From contig CAIMDB010000008.1 in NCBI GenBank assembly GCA_903839675.1, forward strand, positions 62,001 through 126,000: a stretch of 64,000 nucleotides of DNA. The letters run 5' to 3'. Below the pieces are notes generated by a model that was not told the origin of the DNA, made no database searches, and saw only the letters and a list, made by a program, of their open reading frames with translations. Source of the stretch: an uncultured Sphingomonadales bacterium (lineage in GTDB: Bacteria; Pseudomonadota; Alphaproteobacteria; Sphingomonadales; Sphingomonadaceae). Positions 35,095-42,605 of the stretch are shown here, in pieces. Made by a program: the position numbers and the translations under genes. Position 1 is the stretch's first letter; the number at the start of each line of letters is the position of its first letter.

Positions 35095-36378
35095 ATGGCA
35101 ACTACACAAAGCGCTCCCCTCGATCAGCCGAGGTTGACCAACAAATGGGTTGTTCTGGCTCTCCTGCTCGGCGTCGCGCTGGTCAACTATGGCGACCGAT
35201 ATTTGCTGGCCGGATTGGTCGAGCCGATCAAGGCAGAATTTGGCGTATCCGATGGGTTTATGGGCCTTTTGATGGGCCCAGCCTTTGCGCTGCTTTATTC
35301 CCTGCTGGCGATCCCGATCGCACGCTATGCTGATCGTGTCTCACGCGTCGCCATTTTATGCACGGGATGCATTGTATGGAGTGGCTTTACGATCCTTTCA
35401 GGCTTTGCCAATGATCCTTGGATGCTCGCGCTCGCTCGTGTCGGCGTGGGTGTTGGAGAGGCGTCATTCCAAGCCCCCGCTTACTCCCTTCTCGCGGCCT
35501 ATTTTGCCGCTGAACAGCGCGGGCGCGCCTTTGCTGTCATGACGCTTGCTGTCTATTTCGGCCAGTATCTGGGCTATCGCGCAGGGCCTGAAATTGCGGC
35601 CGCTTATGATTGGCGCACGGCTTTTGAAGTGATGGGGCTCGTCGGCATTGCGATTGCAATTGTGACATTCATCGTCGTGCGGGAACCACCGCGCGCGCCG
35701 ACACTTGCCAGTGACCACCCGAAACTGCTTCCGCTTTTCTCCATCCTTTGGAAAACGCCCAGCTTTCGCTGCATGGCGCTCGGCATGGCCTTTGCGACCT
35801 TGTCCGGCCTGTCCTTTGGCATGTGGGGACCGGCCTTGTTCGCTCGCGCATATGATCTGCCCACGACAGAAGCGAACGCCATCTTCGGCCTCGCTTTTGG
35901 CCTGCCCGGGCTTATCGGGACGCTGATTTTCGGCGTTCTGGCAGACCGCCTCACCAAGCGAGGGCCGCATTGGCTGCTCTATTTGGCAGCAGGGGCCACA
36001 ACCGCAGCGACGCTCCTCATTCTGATTGTGACATGGGCACCCACCGTCGCCACCGCACAGCTGCTGGCCATTCCATCAGGCCTGTTGGGCGGCGGATGGT
36101 CCGTCGGGATCATGTCTGCCCTGCAATATCTGATGCCGGACCGCTTCCGCGCCACGGGCACGGCGCTGGCGCTGCTCTTGATCAACCTGATCGGCTATGT
36201 GCTCGGGCCGTTGATTGCCGGGAACGTCAGCGACCTTATCTCCGGCGACCCCGCATACAGCCTGCGGGTCGGGCTCAGCGTCCTCATCCCGGTTGGGTTT
36301 CTGGGCGCTTGGTTGATGTGGCGGGGTGCTGCGTCTTTGGCCGCTGACCGTGACCGTCTGGCGACAGTCACGGTCTGA
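35095..36378 (+). CDS. Major facilitator superfamily transporter (Spinster-like)
   Basis: A 427-residue inner-membrane permease with about twelve hydrophobic segments, an early acidic/aromatic motif (LVNYGDRYLLAGLVEPIKAEFG) and an MFS motif A (ARYADRVSRVAI) between helices 2 and 3. The ORF track starts at a TTG (35083) overlapping the SDR stop; the ATG at 35095 is a safer start. It is the only inner-membrane carrier in the island. It probably imports the substrate or exports an intermediate. Confidence 0.88.
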   Translation: MATTQSAPLDQPRLTNKWVVLALLLGVALVNYGDRYLLAGLVEPIKAEFGVSDGFMGLLMGPAFALLYSLLAIPIARYADRVSRVAILCTGCIVWSGFTILSGFANDPWMLALARVGVGVGEASFQAPAYSLLAAYFAAEQRGRAFAVMTLAVYFGQYLGYRAGPEIAAAYDWRTAFEVMGLVGIAIAIVTFIVVREPPRAPTLASDHPKLLPLFSILWKTPSFRCMALGMAFATLSGLSFGMWGPALFARAYDLPTTEANAIFGLAFGLPGLIGTLIFGVLADRLTKRGPHWLLYLAAGATTAATLLILIVTWAPTVATAQLLAIPSGLLGGGWSVGIMSALQYLMPDRFRATGTALALLLINLIGYVLGPLIAGNVSDLISGDPAYSLRVGLSVLIPVGFLGAWLMWRGAASLAADRDRLATVTV

Positions 36379-36384
36379 CGCGCC

Positions 36385-37173
36385 TTACTTGTTAGGGTCT
36401 TTGGGGGCGCCCGGCATGGCCATGTAATAGTGCCCTGCGTTAAGACCGCCATCGACCGACAATTCGGTACCCATGCAATAGAGCGCGTCATCCGATGCGA
36501 GATAGGCAGCCGCCGCGCCAATATCTGAAGGGGTGCCCGACTTCTGGGCAGGATAGATCCAGAATCCGCGGTCATATTGCTCACGCGGGATGTTGGTCGG
36601 GTTGGACAAGGGTGTCAGGATGCCGCCCGGGTGGATGGAATTCACGCGGATCTTGCGCGGCCCAAGTTCCAGCGCCAGCGCCTTGGTGAACCCGCGCACG
36701 CCGAATTTGGACGCGCAATAAGCCGTCAAGGAATTCGCGCCGGAAATGCCGTCGGCCGAGCTCATGTTGACGATGCTGCCACCGCCTGCGCGCTCCAGCG
36801 CGGGGATTGCTGCCTGACAGCCGAACATCGTGCCAAGCAAGTTCACGTCGATGATGCGGCGGATATCCGCCTCGGTCAGGTCGTCGAGCCGCTTGAAGGC
36901 GATGACGCCGGCATTGTTCACAAGGCAATCGAGACGGCCGAACTTGGTTTCCGCAGCCGCAATGGCCTCCTGCCAAGAGGACGTCGACGTCACATCGTGA
37001 CGGACGAAGGCGGTTGCCTCCCCCAGTTCAGCGGCGAGCGCCTCCCCTTCTTCGGACAGCACGTCGGTGATCAAAACCTGCGCGCCTTCTTCAACGAAGC
37101 GGCGGACTATACCTTCGCCAATCCCGCGTGCACCACCTGTGACCAGTGCGACCTTGCCTGTAAGCCTTTGCAT
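36385..37173 (-). CDS. Short-chain dehydrogenase/reductase
   Basis: A 262-residue SDR with TGGARGIG (12-19), NNAG (86-89), catalytic Ser139, Tyr152, Lys156 (AYCASK) and the pattern of 3alpha/20beta-hydroxysteroid dehydrogenase-type enzymes (GGSIVNMSSADGI). It is convergent with the MFS gene (6 bp between the stops) and divergent from the atypical SDR at 37283. No shared operator was found in the divergent region 37174-37282. Confidence 0.92.
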   Translation of the reverse strand: MQRLTGKVALVTGGARGIGEGIVRRFVEEGAQVLITDVLSEEGEALAAELGEATAFVRHDVTSTSSWQEAIAAAETKFGRLDCLVNNAGVIAFKRLDDLTEADIRRIIDVNLLGTMFGCQAAIPALERAGGGSIVNMSSADGISGANSLTAYCASKFGVRGFTKALALELGPRKIRVNSIHPGGILTPLSNPTNIPREQYDRGFWIYPAQKSGTPSDIGAAAAYLASDDALYCMGTELSVDGGLNAGHYYMAMPGAPKDPNK

Positions 37174-37282
37174 CGAATCTCTCTCCTGTTTGTGATTGTT
37201 GAATAAGCGCTGGATTCAGCCTTCACAATGCGCAATCATGAAGTGGATGCGGGGATACGCCGCAAAACGCGAAGGAGTGAGG

Positions 37283-38050
37283 ATGTCCGACAACGCATTA
37301 TTCCCGAAAGGGGCTGCCCTCGTCTTGGGAGCCAGCGGCGGGATCGGCGGCAAGGTCGCAGAAGTCCTCGCGCGGGATGGCGCGGATCTGGCGCTTGTCT
37401 ATAATCGAAAGGCAGATGCCGCCCAAGCCATTGCCAGCGCCTGCCCGACGCGCACGACAACTCACAAATGCGACATCACCGATGCGGCGAGCATCAAGGA
37501 TTTGATCGACACAGTCGTCAGCGACCATGGGCGCATCCACACGCTCGTTTGGGCCGCGGGGCCTCTGGTTGAGCAGCACCTTCTTTCAGAGACACCCATG
37601 GAGGCCTGGCGCAAGGCGTTTGAGGTCGAAGTCCACGGTCTGTTCGGCCTCGTCTCCGCGCTCCTGCCCCATATGCGGGAACAGGGCGGCGGCTCCATCG
37701 TCCATCTGGGGTCTGCCGGACATCTGCGCTGGCCAGACCGTGACGGGCTTTCCGTGGCGCCAAAGGCCGCCAACGAAAGCTGGCTGAAGGGGATCGCTCG
37801 GGAGGAAGGCCGCCACGGCATCCGCGCCAATTCCGTTCTCGTCGGCGTCATCGATGCGGGCATGTTCCATGAACTGATGGCCAAGGGCGCCTTTCCGCCG
37901 ACTTGGGTAGAAGAGACGCAGAAGATGCTCTCCGTCAAACGCTGGGGTCAGCCGGAAGAAATTGGCTATGCCGTCAGTTGGCTCGCCTCCGCGCGCGCCG
38001 CTTATGTGACCGGGCAGCAGATCAACGTATCCGGTGGTTTCGGACTTTAA
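37283..38050 (+). CDS. Atypical SDR lacking the catalytic tyrosine
   Basis: A 255-residue SDR fold with the cofactor motif GASGGIGG (16-23). The catalytic Tyr-x3-Lys position reads DGLSVAPK, so Tyr is replaced by Ser157 while Lys161 stays; NNAG is replaced by WAAG. It may act as a reductase by another residue, or as a non-catalytic partner. The start at 37283 follows AAGGAG; the ORF-track start at 37196 is not supported. It is the first gene of the operon 37283-41204 with a hydrolase, an NTF2-like protein, an SDR and two Lrp/AsnC regulators. Confidence 0.88.
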   Translation: MSDNALFPKGAALVLGASGGIGGKVAEVLARDGADLALVYNRKADAAQAIASACPTRTTTHKCDITDAASIKDLIDTVVSDHGRIHTLVWAAGPLVEQHLLSETPMEAWRKAFEVEVHGLFGLVSALLPHMREQGGGSIVHLGSAGHLRWPDRDGLSVAPKAANESWLKGIAREEGRHGIRANSVLVGVIDAGMFHELMAKGAFPPTWVEETQKMLSVKRWGQPEEIGYAVSWLASARAAYVTGQQINVSGGFGL

Positions 38051-38067
38051 ATCAGGAGAGATAGATT

Positions 38068-39000
38068 ATGACCGTCAACCCCGCACTGGTTCCCGTTCTT
38101 CAGGCATTTGCCGCCTTCGCAAATACCGATTGGTCGCAAATGCCCGTGGATGTCGCACGGACCATGATGGACGCGCCGCTTGCTGAAGGTGAGCCTCTTG
38201 CCATGGCCAAGGTCGAGAACCTGACCCTTGATCTTCCGGGCCGCAATATTGGTGCCCGCTTCTATGTACCGGAAGATGCCAGCGAGACGCCGCCGGTCGT
38301 GATGTTCTTCCACGGGGGTGGCTGGGTCTTGGGCAGCCTTGATACGCATGACGGCACCTGCCGCGAGCTGGCCCGCGCCAGCGGCGCGGCTGTCCTGTCA
38401 GTCGACTATCGCCTCGCCCCGGAAGCACGCTATCCGGCCGCGGCTGAGGACTGTTATGACGCGTGTATCTGGGCAGAAGCCAATGCTGACCAGCTTGGCA
38501 TCGATGCGAGCCGCATGGCTGTTGCCGGTGACAGCGCGGGGGGCAATCTGGCCGCCGCCGTTTCGCTCATGGCCCGCGATCGCGGCGGCCCCGCGCTGCG
38601 CCATCAGATGCTGATCTATCCAGTCACGGACACCAATTTTGAAACAACGTCCTATGTCAGCAATGGCGGCGGAGAGTATTTTCTCTCCACCGGGTCGATG
38701 AAGTGGTTCTGGGGTCATTACCTCGGCGAAACGAGCCCGGTCGATGCCGGCCTTGCCCGCGTCCTGCACGTCGAAGATTTGACTGGCCTGCCGTCAGCCA
38801 CCGTCATCACCGCCCAATATGATCCGCTCAAGGATGAAGGCGATGCCTATGCCAAGCGCCTGACCGATGCGGGCATTGCGACCGACCACCAAGTGGCCGA
38901 CGGCATGATCCATGGCTTCTTCGGTATGACGCCTGCCGTTCCCGATGCAATGAAGTGGGTCAACCATGCCGGAGCCAATCTGCGTAAGGCGCTGGCGTAA
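38068..39000 (+). CDS. Alpha/beta hydrolase (hormone-sensitive-lipase family)
   Basis: A 310-residue HSL-type esterase: oxyanion motif FFHGGGWVLGS (HGGG 82-85), nucleophile elbow AGDSAGGN (Ser156), an acid in the QYDPLKDEG region and a His in DGMIHGFFG. It would hydrolyse an ester, lactone or thioester. There is no signal peptide, so it acts in the cytoplasm. The SD is CAGGAGAG. Its stop overlaps the next ATG (TAATG). Confidence 0.92.
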   Translation: MTVNPALVPVLQAFAAFANTDWSQMPVDVARTMMDAPLAEGEPLAMAKVENLTLDLPGRNIGARFYVPEDASETPPVVMFFHGGGWVLGSLDTHDGTCRELARASGAAVLSVDYRLAPEARYPAAAEDCYDACIWAEANADQLGIDASRMAVAGDSAGGNLAAAVSLMARDRGGPALRHQMLIYPVTDTNFETTSYVSNGGGEYFLSTGSMKWFWGHYLGETSPVDAGLARVLHVEDLTGLPSATVITAQYDPLKDEGDAYAKRLTDAGIATDHQVADGMIHGFFGMTPAVPDAMKWVNHAGANLRKALA

Positions 39001-39467
39001 TGTCGGCCTATTGCGCGCCGCAAGAATTGCATGATCTGGCCTTTCGCTATGCGCAGGCGGTGGACCGGCGCGATGCGGACAAGCTGCTCTCGGTCTTCAC
39101 AGATGACGGCGCCGTGATGGGCTTTGGTGAAAACCCGATCAGCTTCCGCGCGGAAGCGGGTTTGAGGGACATGACCGATAAGCTCGCCGCCTTCCGCATG
39201 ACTATGCACAATGTGTTCAATCAAACGTTTGAGGCAGATGCATCGGGCAACATCTCTGGCGAAACATACTGCATTGCCAGCCACATCCTGCCGGGCGAGG
39301 ACTGGCGGGTGATGGACATGGCGATCCGCTATCACAACAGCTACCGCGACACGGCCCAAGGCTGGCGCTTCCATGAACGCAGGCTGGAAGTGCTATGGGT
39401 GGAAACGCGCGCCGTTTCTCCGTTCGTTGCCAGCATGATGAAAGAAGATCTGGGAGATTTCGTGTGA
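39000..39467 (+). CDS. NTF2/SnoaL-like protein
   Basis: A 155-residue NTF2-fold protein with Tyr-x4-Asp (RYAQAVD) in the first helix, a His in MTMHNVFNQ, and the block GETYCIASHIL...VETRAV shared with the paralog at 9134. Its ATG overlaps the hydrolase stop by one base, and its stop overlaps the next gene's GTG. It may be a dehydratase or isomerase of the island. Confidence 0.87.
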   Translation: MSAYCAPQELHDLAFRYAQAVDRRDADKLLSVFTDDGAVMGFGENPISFRAEAGLRDMTDKLAAFRMTMHNVFNQTFEADASGNISGETYCIASHILPGEDWRVMDMAIRYHNSYRDTAQGWRFHERRLEVLWVETRAVSPFVASMMKEDLGDFV

Positions 39468-40207
39468 CGGGCAAGCTAACCGACAAAGTCATCTTCATCA
39501 CCGGCGCCGCCTCCGGCATCGGCAAGGCAACTGCAGACGCCGTCCGCGCCGAAGGTGGGGTTGTGGCGGCCGCCGATATTGGCCCGATCGAAGGGCTCGG
39601 CAACAGGGACACCAGCTACAGTCTGGACGTAACCGACGAAGCCGCAACGAAGCAGGCGGTCGCTGCCGCCTTGAAACATTATGGCCGCATCGACGGCCTG
39701 ATGACGTGCGCGGGCATCTCCATTTCCGGAACCGTCACCCATTTCGACCTTGCGGACTGGGACCATGCTCTGGCTGTCAACCTGACAGGCACCATGCTCT
39801 CCGTTCGTACGGTCATGCCCCACATGGTTGCCGCAGGGCGGGGGTCAATCGTGACGGTATCGAGCATCTACGGCATCACCGGCTGCCAAGGAAACACGCC
39901 TTATAACGTGACCAAGGGCGCGGTTCTCCAGCTCACGCGCAGCCTCGCTGCCGATTATGGCGCCGCAGGCGTGCGCGTAAACGCGGTCAGCCCCGGCTTC
40001 ATAGAAACGCCGATGACCGAAATGTTGCAGCACGAAAGCCCGGTGCGCACCGCGTTCATCAATATGCATCTTCTGAAGCGCCCTGGACGTCCGGAAGAAG
40101 TCGCAAAAGTCGCCGCATTTTTGCTGTCAGATGAGGCGTCGTTTGTTACGGGTGCAAACATTCCTGTTGACGGAGGCTTTTCTGCCGCGCAGGTCATCTT
40201 GCCTTGA
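39464..40207 (+). CDS. Short-chain dehydrogenase/reductase
   Basis: A 247-residue SDR with TGAASGIG (13-20), TCAG in place of NNAG, catalytic Tyr147/Lys151 (PYNVTK). It starts with GTG at 39464, overlapping the NTF2 stop by 4 bp, with GGGAG 7 nt upstream. The ORF-track start at 39395 is inside the upstream gene. Fourth gene of the operon. Confidence 0.92.
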   Translation: MTGKLTDKVIFITGAASGIGKATADAVRAEGGVVAAADIGPIEGLGNRDTSYSLDVTDEAATKQAVAAALKHYGRIDGLMTCAGISISGTVTHFDLADWDHALAVNLTGTMLSVRTVMPHMVAAGRGSIVTVSSIYGITGCQGNTPYNVTKGAVLQLTRSLAADYGAAGVRVNAVSPGFIETPMTEMLQHESPVRTAFINMHLLKRPGRPEEVAKVAAFLLSDEASFVTGANIPVDGGFSAAQVILP

Positions 40208-40236
40208 GTGGTGCACAGGGAGCCCCGTCAAAGAAC

Positions 40237-40716
40237 ATGACATCAGATTTCGTCGTCGACGATATTGACCGCAGTATTGTTGATCAGCTGCGCATCAACG
40301 GTCGGGCAACCAACCAGCAGATTGCCGACCATCTTGGCCTGACGGCAACGACTGTCTCGTCGCGCATCCGGCGGATGGAAGACGCGAACCAGCTTCGCGT
40401 CGTCGCCGTTTCCGACTTTTCGGCGCATGGCTATAATGTATTGATGGAAGTGGCCATCGAAGTGGACGGGCGCGCTGCATCTGATGTGGCCGCCGATCTT
40501 GCGAAGTTCCCCGAAGTCTTTGCGGCGCACGTCGTGACGGGGCGCTACGACATCGACATGCTCGTCGTGCTGCGCGATTTTGATGAACTGCCGGGTCTCC
40601 TTCTCGACAAATTCTCGCAGGTCGCCGGTATCCGGTCGATGATGCCAGCGATTGCCGTGGACGTGATCAAGTATAAATTCGACGTCGCTCCGATTGAAGA
40701 ACAGGTCCCCGCATGA
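40237..40716 (+). CDS. Lrp/AsnC-family transcriptional regulator (first of a tandem pair)
   Basis: A 159-residue Lrp/AsnC protein: an N-terminal HTH (DIDRSIVDQLRINGRATNQQIADHLGLTATTVSSRIRRM) and a C-terminal RAM/AsnC ligand domain (GRYDIDMLVVLRDFDELPGLL). The ATG at 40237 places the HTH at the usual distance from the N-terminus; a TTG at 40204 overlapping the SDR stop is the alternative. It overlaps the second regulator by 4 bp. As the regulators are co-transcribed with island genes, they are candidates for sensing a pathway intermediate. Confidence 0.88.
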   Translation: MTSDFVVDDIDRSIVDQLRINGRATNQQIADHLGLTATTVSSRIRRMEDANQLRVVAVSDFSAHGYNVLMEVAIEVDGRAASDVAADLAKFPEVFAAHVVTGRYDIDMLVVLRDFDELPGLLLDKFSQVAGIRSMMPAIAVDVIKYKFDVAPIEEQVPA

Positions 40717-41204
40717 CAGCGCCACAGCTTGATGATCTGGACCGCCAGTTGATTGACATCCTGTCCAAGGATGCCCGCGTCTCCAATCGGAAGATCGCGG
40801 CGGACCTTGGCGTGACTGAAGGGACAGTGCGGGGCCGCATCAAGCGTCTCCAGCAGGATGGCTTGATCGCCTTTACCGCCATCACCGGCTTCAGCCTCAG
40901 CAACCACGCAAAGCTCGCTTTCATCGGCGTGCAGGCGGAAGTGGGTCGCGTGCGCGATGTCGCGCGTCAGATCGCGGAGATGCCGCTGGTCACAGGCGTC
41001 ATGATCACGATGGGGCAGTTTAACATCCTCGCCATCTGCGTTTTTGACGAACTTGAGAATCTGGTTGAGCAAGCCTCCGACCCCATTTTGTCGATCTCCG
41101 GCGTCCATCATGTGGAAACGTCAATCGCGGTCAAAACGCTCAAATATAATCCGCGCGTGGTACGGATCACCGAGAAGGACCGTGTGATCGACAACGGTGA
41201 TTGA
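40713..41204 (+). CDS. Lrp/AsnC-family transcriptional regulator (second of a tandem pair)
   Basis: A 163-residue Lrp/AsnC protein with an HTH (DLDRQLIDILSKDARVSNRKIAADLGVTEGTVRGRIKRL) and an AsnC ligand domain. The ATG overlaps the first regulator's stop by 4 bp, so equal production and a hetero-oligomer are possible. It is the last gene of the operon, and a shared operator follows 8 bp after its stop. Confidence 0.9.
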   Translation: MTAPQLDDLDRQLIDILSKDARVSNRKIAADLGVTEGTVRGRIKRLQQDGLIAFTAITGFSLSNHAKLAFIGVQAEVGRVRDVARQIAEMPLVTGVMITMGQFNILAICVFDELENLVEQASDPILSISGVHHVETSIAVKTLKYNPRVVRITEKDRVIDNGD

Positions 41205-41212
41205 GGGACTTC

Positions 41213-41240
41213 GCGTAATTCAACTCGGCCAATTTTACGC
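41213..41240. promoter_or_regulatory. Shared operator, GCGTAA-N16-TTACGC
   Basis: Both half-sites are perfect: GCGTAA (41213-41218) and TTACGC (41235-41240), 16 nt apart. It lies 8 bp after the Lrp/AsnC pair and 108 bp upstream of the Rieske gene at 41349. Confidence 0.8.
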
Positions 41241-41348
41241 AAAACAGGATTAGCGTGTTCGTTTTTGTCACAAACACAAAAGCGGTGTTGCACTAAGGCT
41301 ACGTTTTGAGTTATCTCCTTCGTCAACGAGAGTTTGAGGAGAACCATC

Positions 41349-42428
41349 ATGGCAAAGACAGCCGATTACGGCCTGGGCGAACATACCTTTCCCCGTGGCT
41401 GGTTCATGGTGGCAACCTCAGATGAAGTGACGACGACTCCTGTGGCCGTCCGCTATTTTGGCGAAGAGATGGTGCTCTATCGCGGCGGCTCAGGCCGGGT
41501 GTTTCTCGTGGAAGCCTTCTGCCCGCATATGGGCACGCATCTTGCCAAGAACACATCCTCTTATGTCGTTGTCGATAAGGAACATGTCGAAGGCGACAAT
41601 ATCCGCTGCCCCTATCATGGCTGGCGTTTCGGCCCAGATGGCCGCTGCAATGACATTCCTTATTCGCCTGCGCCCATCCCCAAGGCGGCCTGCCTCAAAA
41701 GCTGGAAGGTATTGGAACGTGCCGGCTGCATCTGGGCTTGGCACGATGCCGAGGGCGGCGAGCCGGACTATGATGTGCCCCCGTTTGTACAATGGGACCA
41801 GCCAAGCTGGGTAAACTGGTCTGTCGAACCGCTCGGCGAACTCGCCTGCCACCCGCAGGAGGTTCTCGACAACATGACGGACAAGGGCCACCTGCAACCG
41901 GTCCACGGCTCCATCGATATGGTCAAGTTCGAGAACGAGTTTGACGGCCATGTCTGCCGCCAGATCCTGACTGCCGGACACAAAACGCTGGCAGGCGAAG
42001 GCGTAGAGCCAATGACCAACGACACTTGGTATACAGGCCCAGGCATCCTTCAGTCCGTCATGATCGGTGAATATCCATCGCACATGCTGATCACCCACAC
42101 CCCGGTGGACGATGGTGTGATCAAGGTTTGGTATGGCCTGTTCGTGAAGGTGAAGAACGACGTTCCGACGGCCGCGGATATTGAATTGGCCAAGGGCTAT
42201 GAAAAGGCGGGCGTCGCCGCCTTTTCGCAGGACTTTGAGATATGGGCCCATAAGCGCCCCTGCCTCAACCCGATGATGGTCAAGGGCGATGGCCCGTTCG
42301 ACAAACTGCGCATCTGGTACAAGCAGTTCTACAATGACCGCGCCCGCGCAGGTGAATTCCAGGCGCGCGCAAACGGCCACTATGTGACGCGTGGTACGCT
42401 GGATGCACCTTGGGATCAGGTCGCCTGA
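41349..42428 (+). CDS. Rieske non-heme iron oxygenase, KshA-like
   Basis: A 359-residue oxygenase subunit with Rieske ligands C58-x-H60 and C87-x2-H90 (FCPHMGTH...RCPYHGW). The two pairs are separated by about 26 residues, longer than the roughly 17 in the other KshA-like protein, because of an insert (AKNTSSYVVVDKEHVEGDN). The mononuclear iron site is DKGHLQPVH (DxxHxxxxH). The start at 41349 follows GAGGAGAA; the ORF-track TTG is upstream. It is transcribed alone from a promoter with a perfect shared operator. No reductase is in the window. Confidence 0.9.
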   Translation: MAKTADYGLGEHTFPRGWFMVATSDEVTTTPVAVRYFGEEMVLYRGGSGRVFLVEAFCPHMGTHLAKNTSSYVVVDKEHVEGDNIRCPYHGWRFGPDGRCNDIPYSPAPIPKAACLKSWKVLERAGCIWAWHDAEGGEPDYDVPPFVQWDQPSWVNWSVEPLGELACHPQEVLDNMTDKGHLQPVHGSIDMVKFENEFDGHVCRQILTAGHKTLAGEGVEPMTNDTWYTGPGILQSVMIGEYPSHMLITHTPVDDGVIKVWYGLFVKVKNDVPTAADIELAKGYEKAGVAAFSQDFEIWAHKRPCLNPMMVKGDGPFDKLRIWYKQFYNDRARAGEFQARANGHYVTRGTLDAPWDQVA

Positions 42429-42437
42429 CATCCGTGA

Positions 42438-42464
42438 CATTTGCGCATCACAAATGCGCAAATG
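42438..42464. repeat. Perfect 11-bp inverted repeat after the Rieske gene
   Basis: CATTTGCGCAT (42438-42448) and ATGCGCAAATG (42454-42464) are perfect complements across a 5-nt loop (cacaa). It begins 10 bp after the Rieske stop, and no T-tract follows. It may be a terminator-like hairpin or a second operator; the core TGCGCA differs from GCGTAA. Confidence 0.6.
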
Positions 42465-42494
42465 CCGCACATGAACCCACGAAGTTCAATTGAT

Positions 42495-42522
42495 GCGTAA
42501 TTTGAATTGACATTTTCTACGC
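42495..42522. promoter_or_regulatory. Shared operator, GCGTAA-N16-(c)TACGC, overlapping a -35-like TTGACA
   Basis: GCGTAA (42495-42500) and CTACGC (42517-42522, 5 of 6) are 16 nt apart. The spacer contains TTGACA (42507-42512), which could be the -35 of the receptor promoter. A regulator bound here would block RNA polymerase. The -10 is not clear. Confidence 0.7.
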
Positions 42523-42605
42523 CATTTGAGATTCAGTCCTCCGTATAGAGAATCTTGGCCAGATGAGCGGAACACCCGCCATCGCCAACGAGGGGAGGAC
42601 CGAAG

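Noticed and set aside
37174-37282. Possible copy of the shared operator between the SDR at 37173 and the SDR at 37283
   Set aside because: The region contains TGCGCAATC and AAGCGC but no GCGTAA-N16-TTACGC pairing; the nearest arrangement fails in the right half. The Lrp-containing operon may be regulated differently.
40237-41204. Tandem Lrp/AsnC proteins as siroheme decarboxylase (NirDLGH-type) subunits
   Set aside because: Pairs of AsnC-like proteins occur in heme d1 synthesis, but no nir or tetrapyrrole gene is nearby and both proteins have intact DNA-binding helices. They are better read as regulators.
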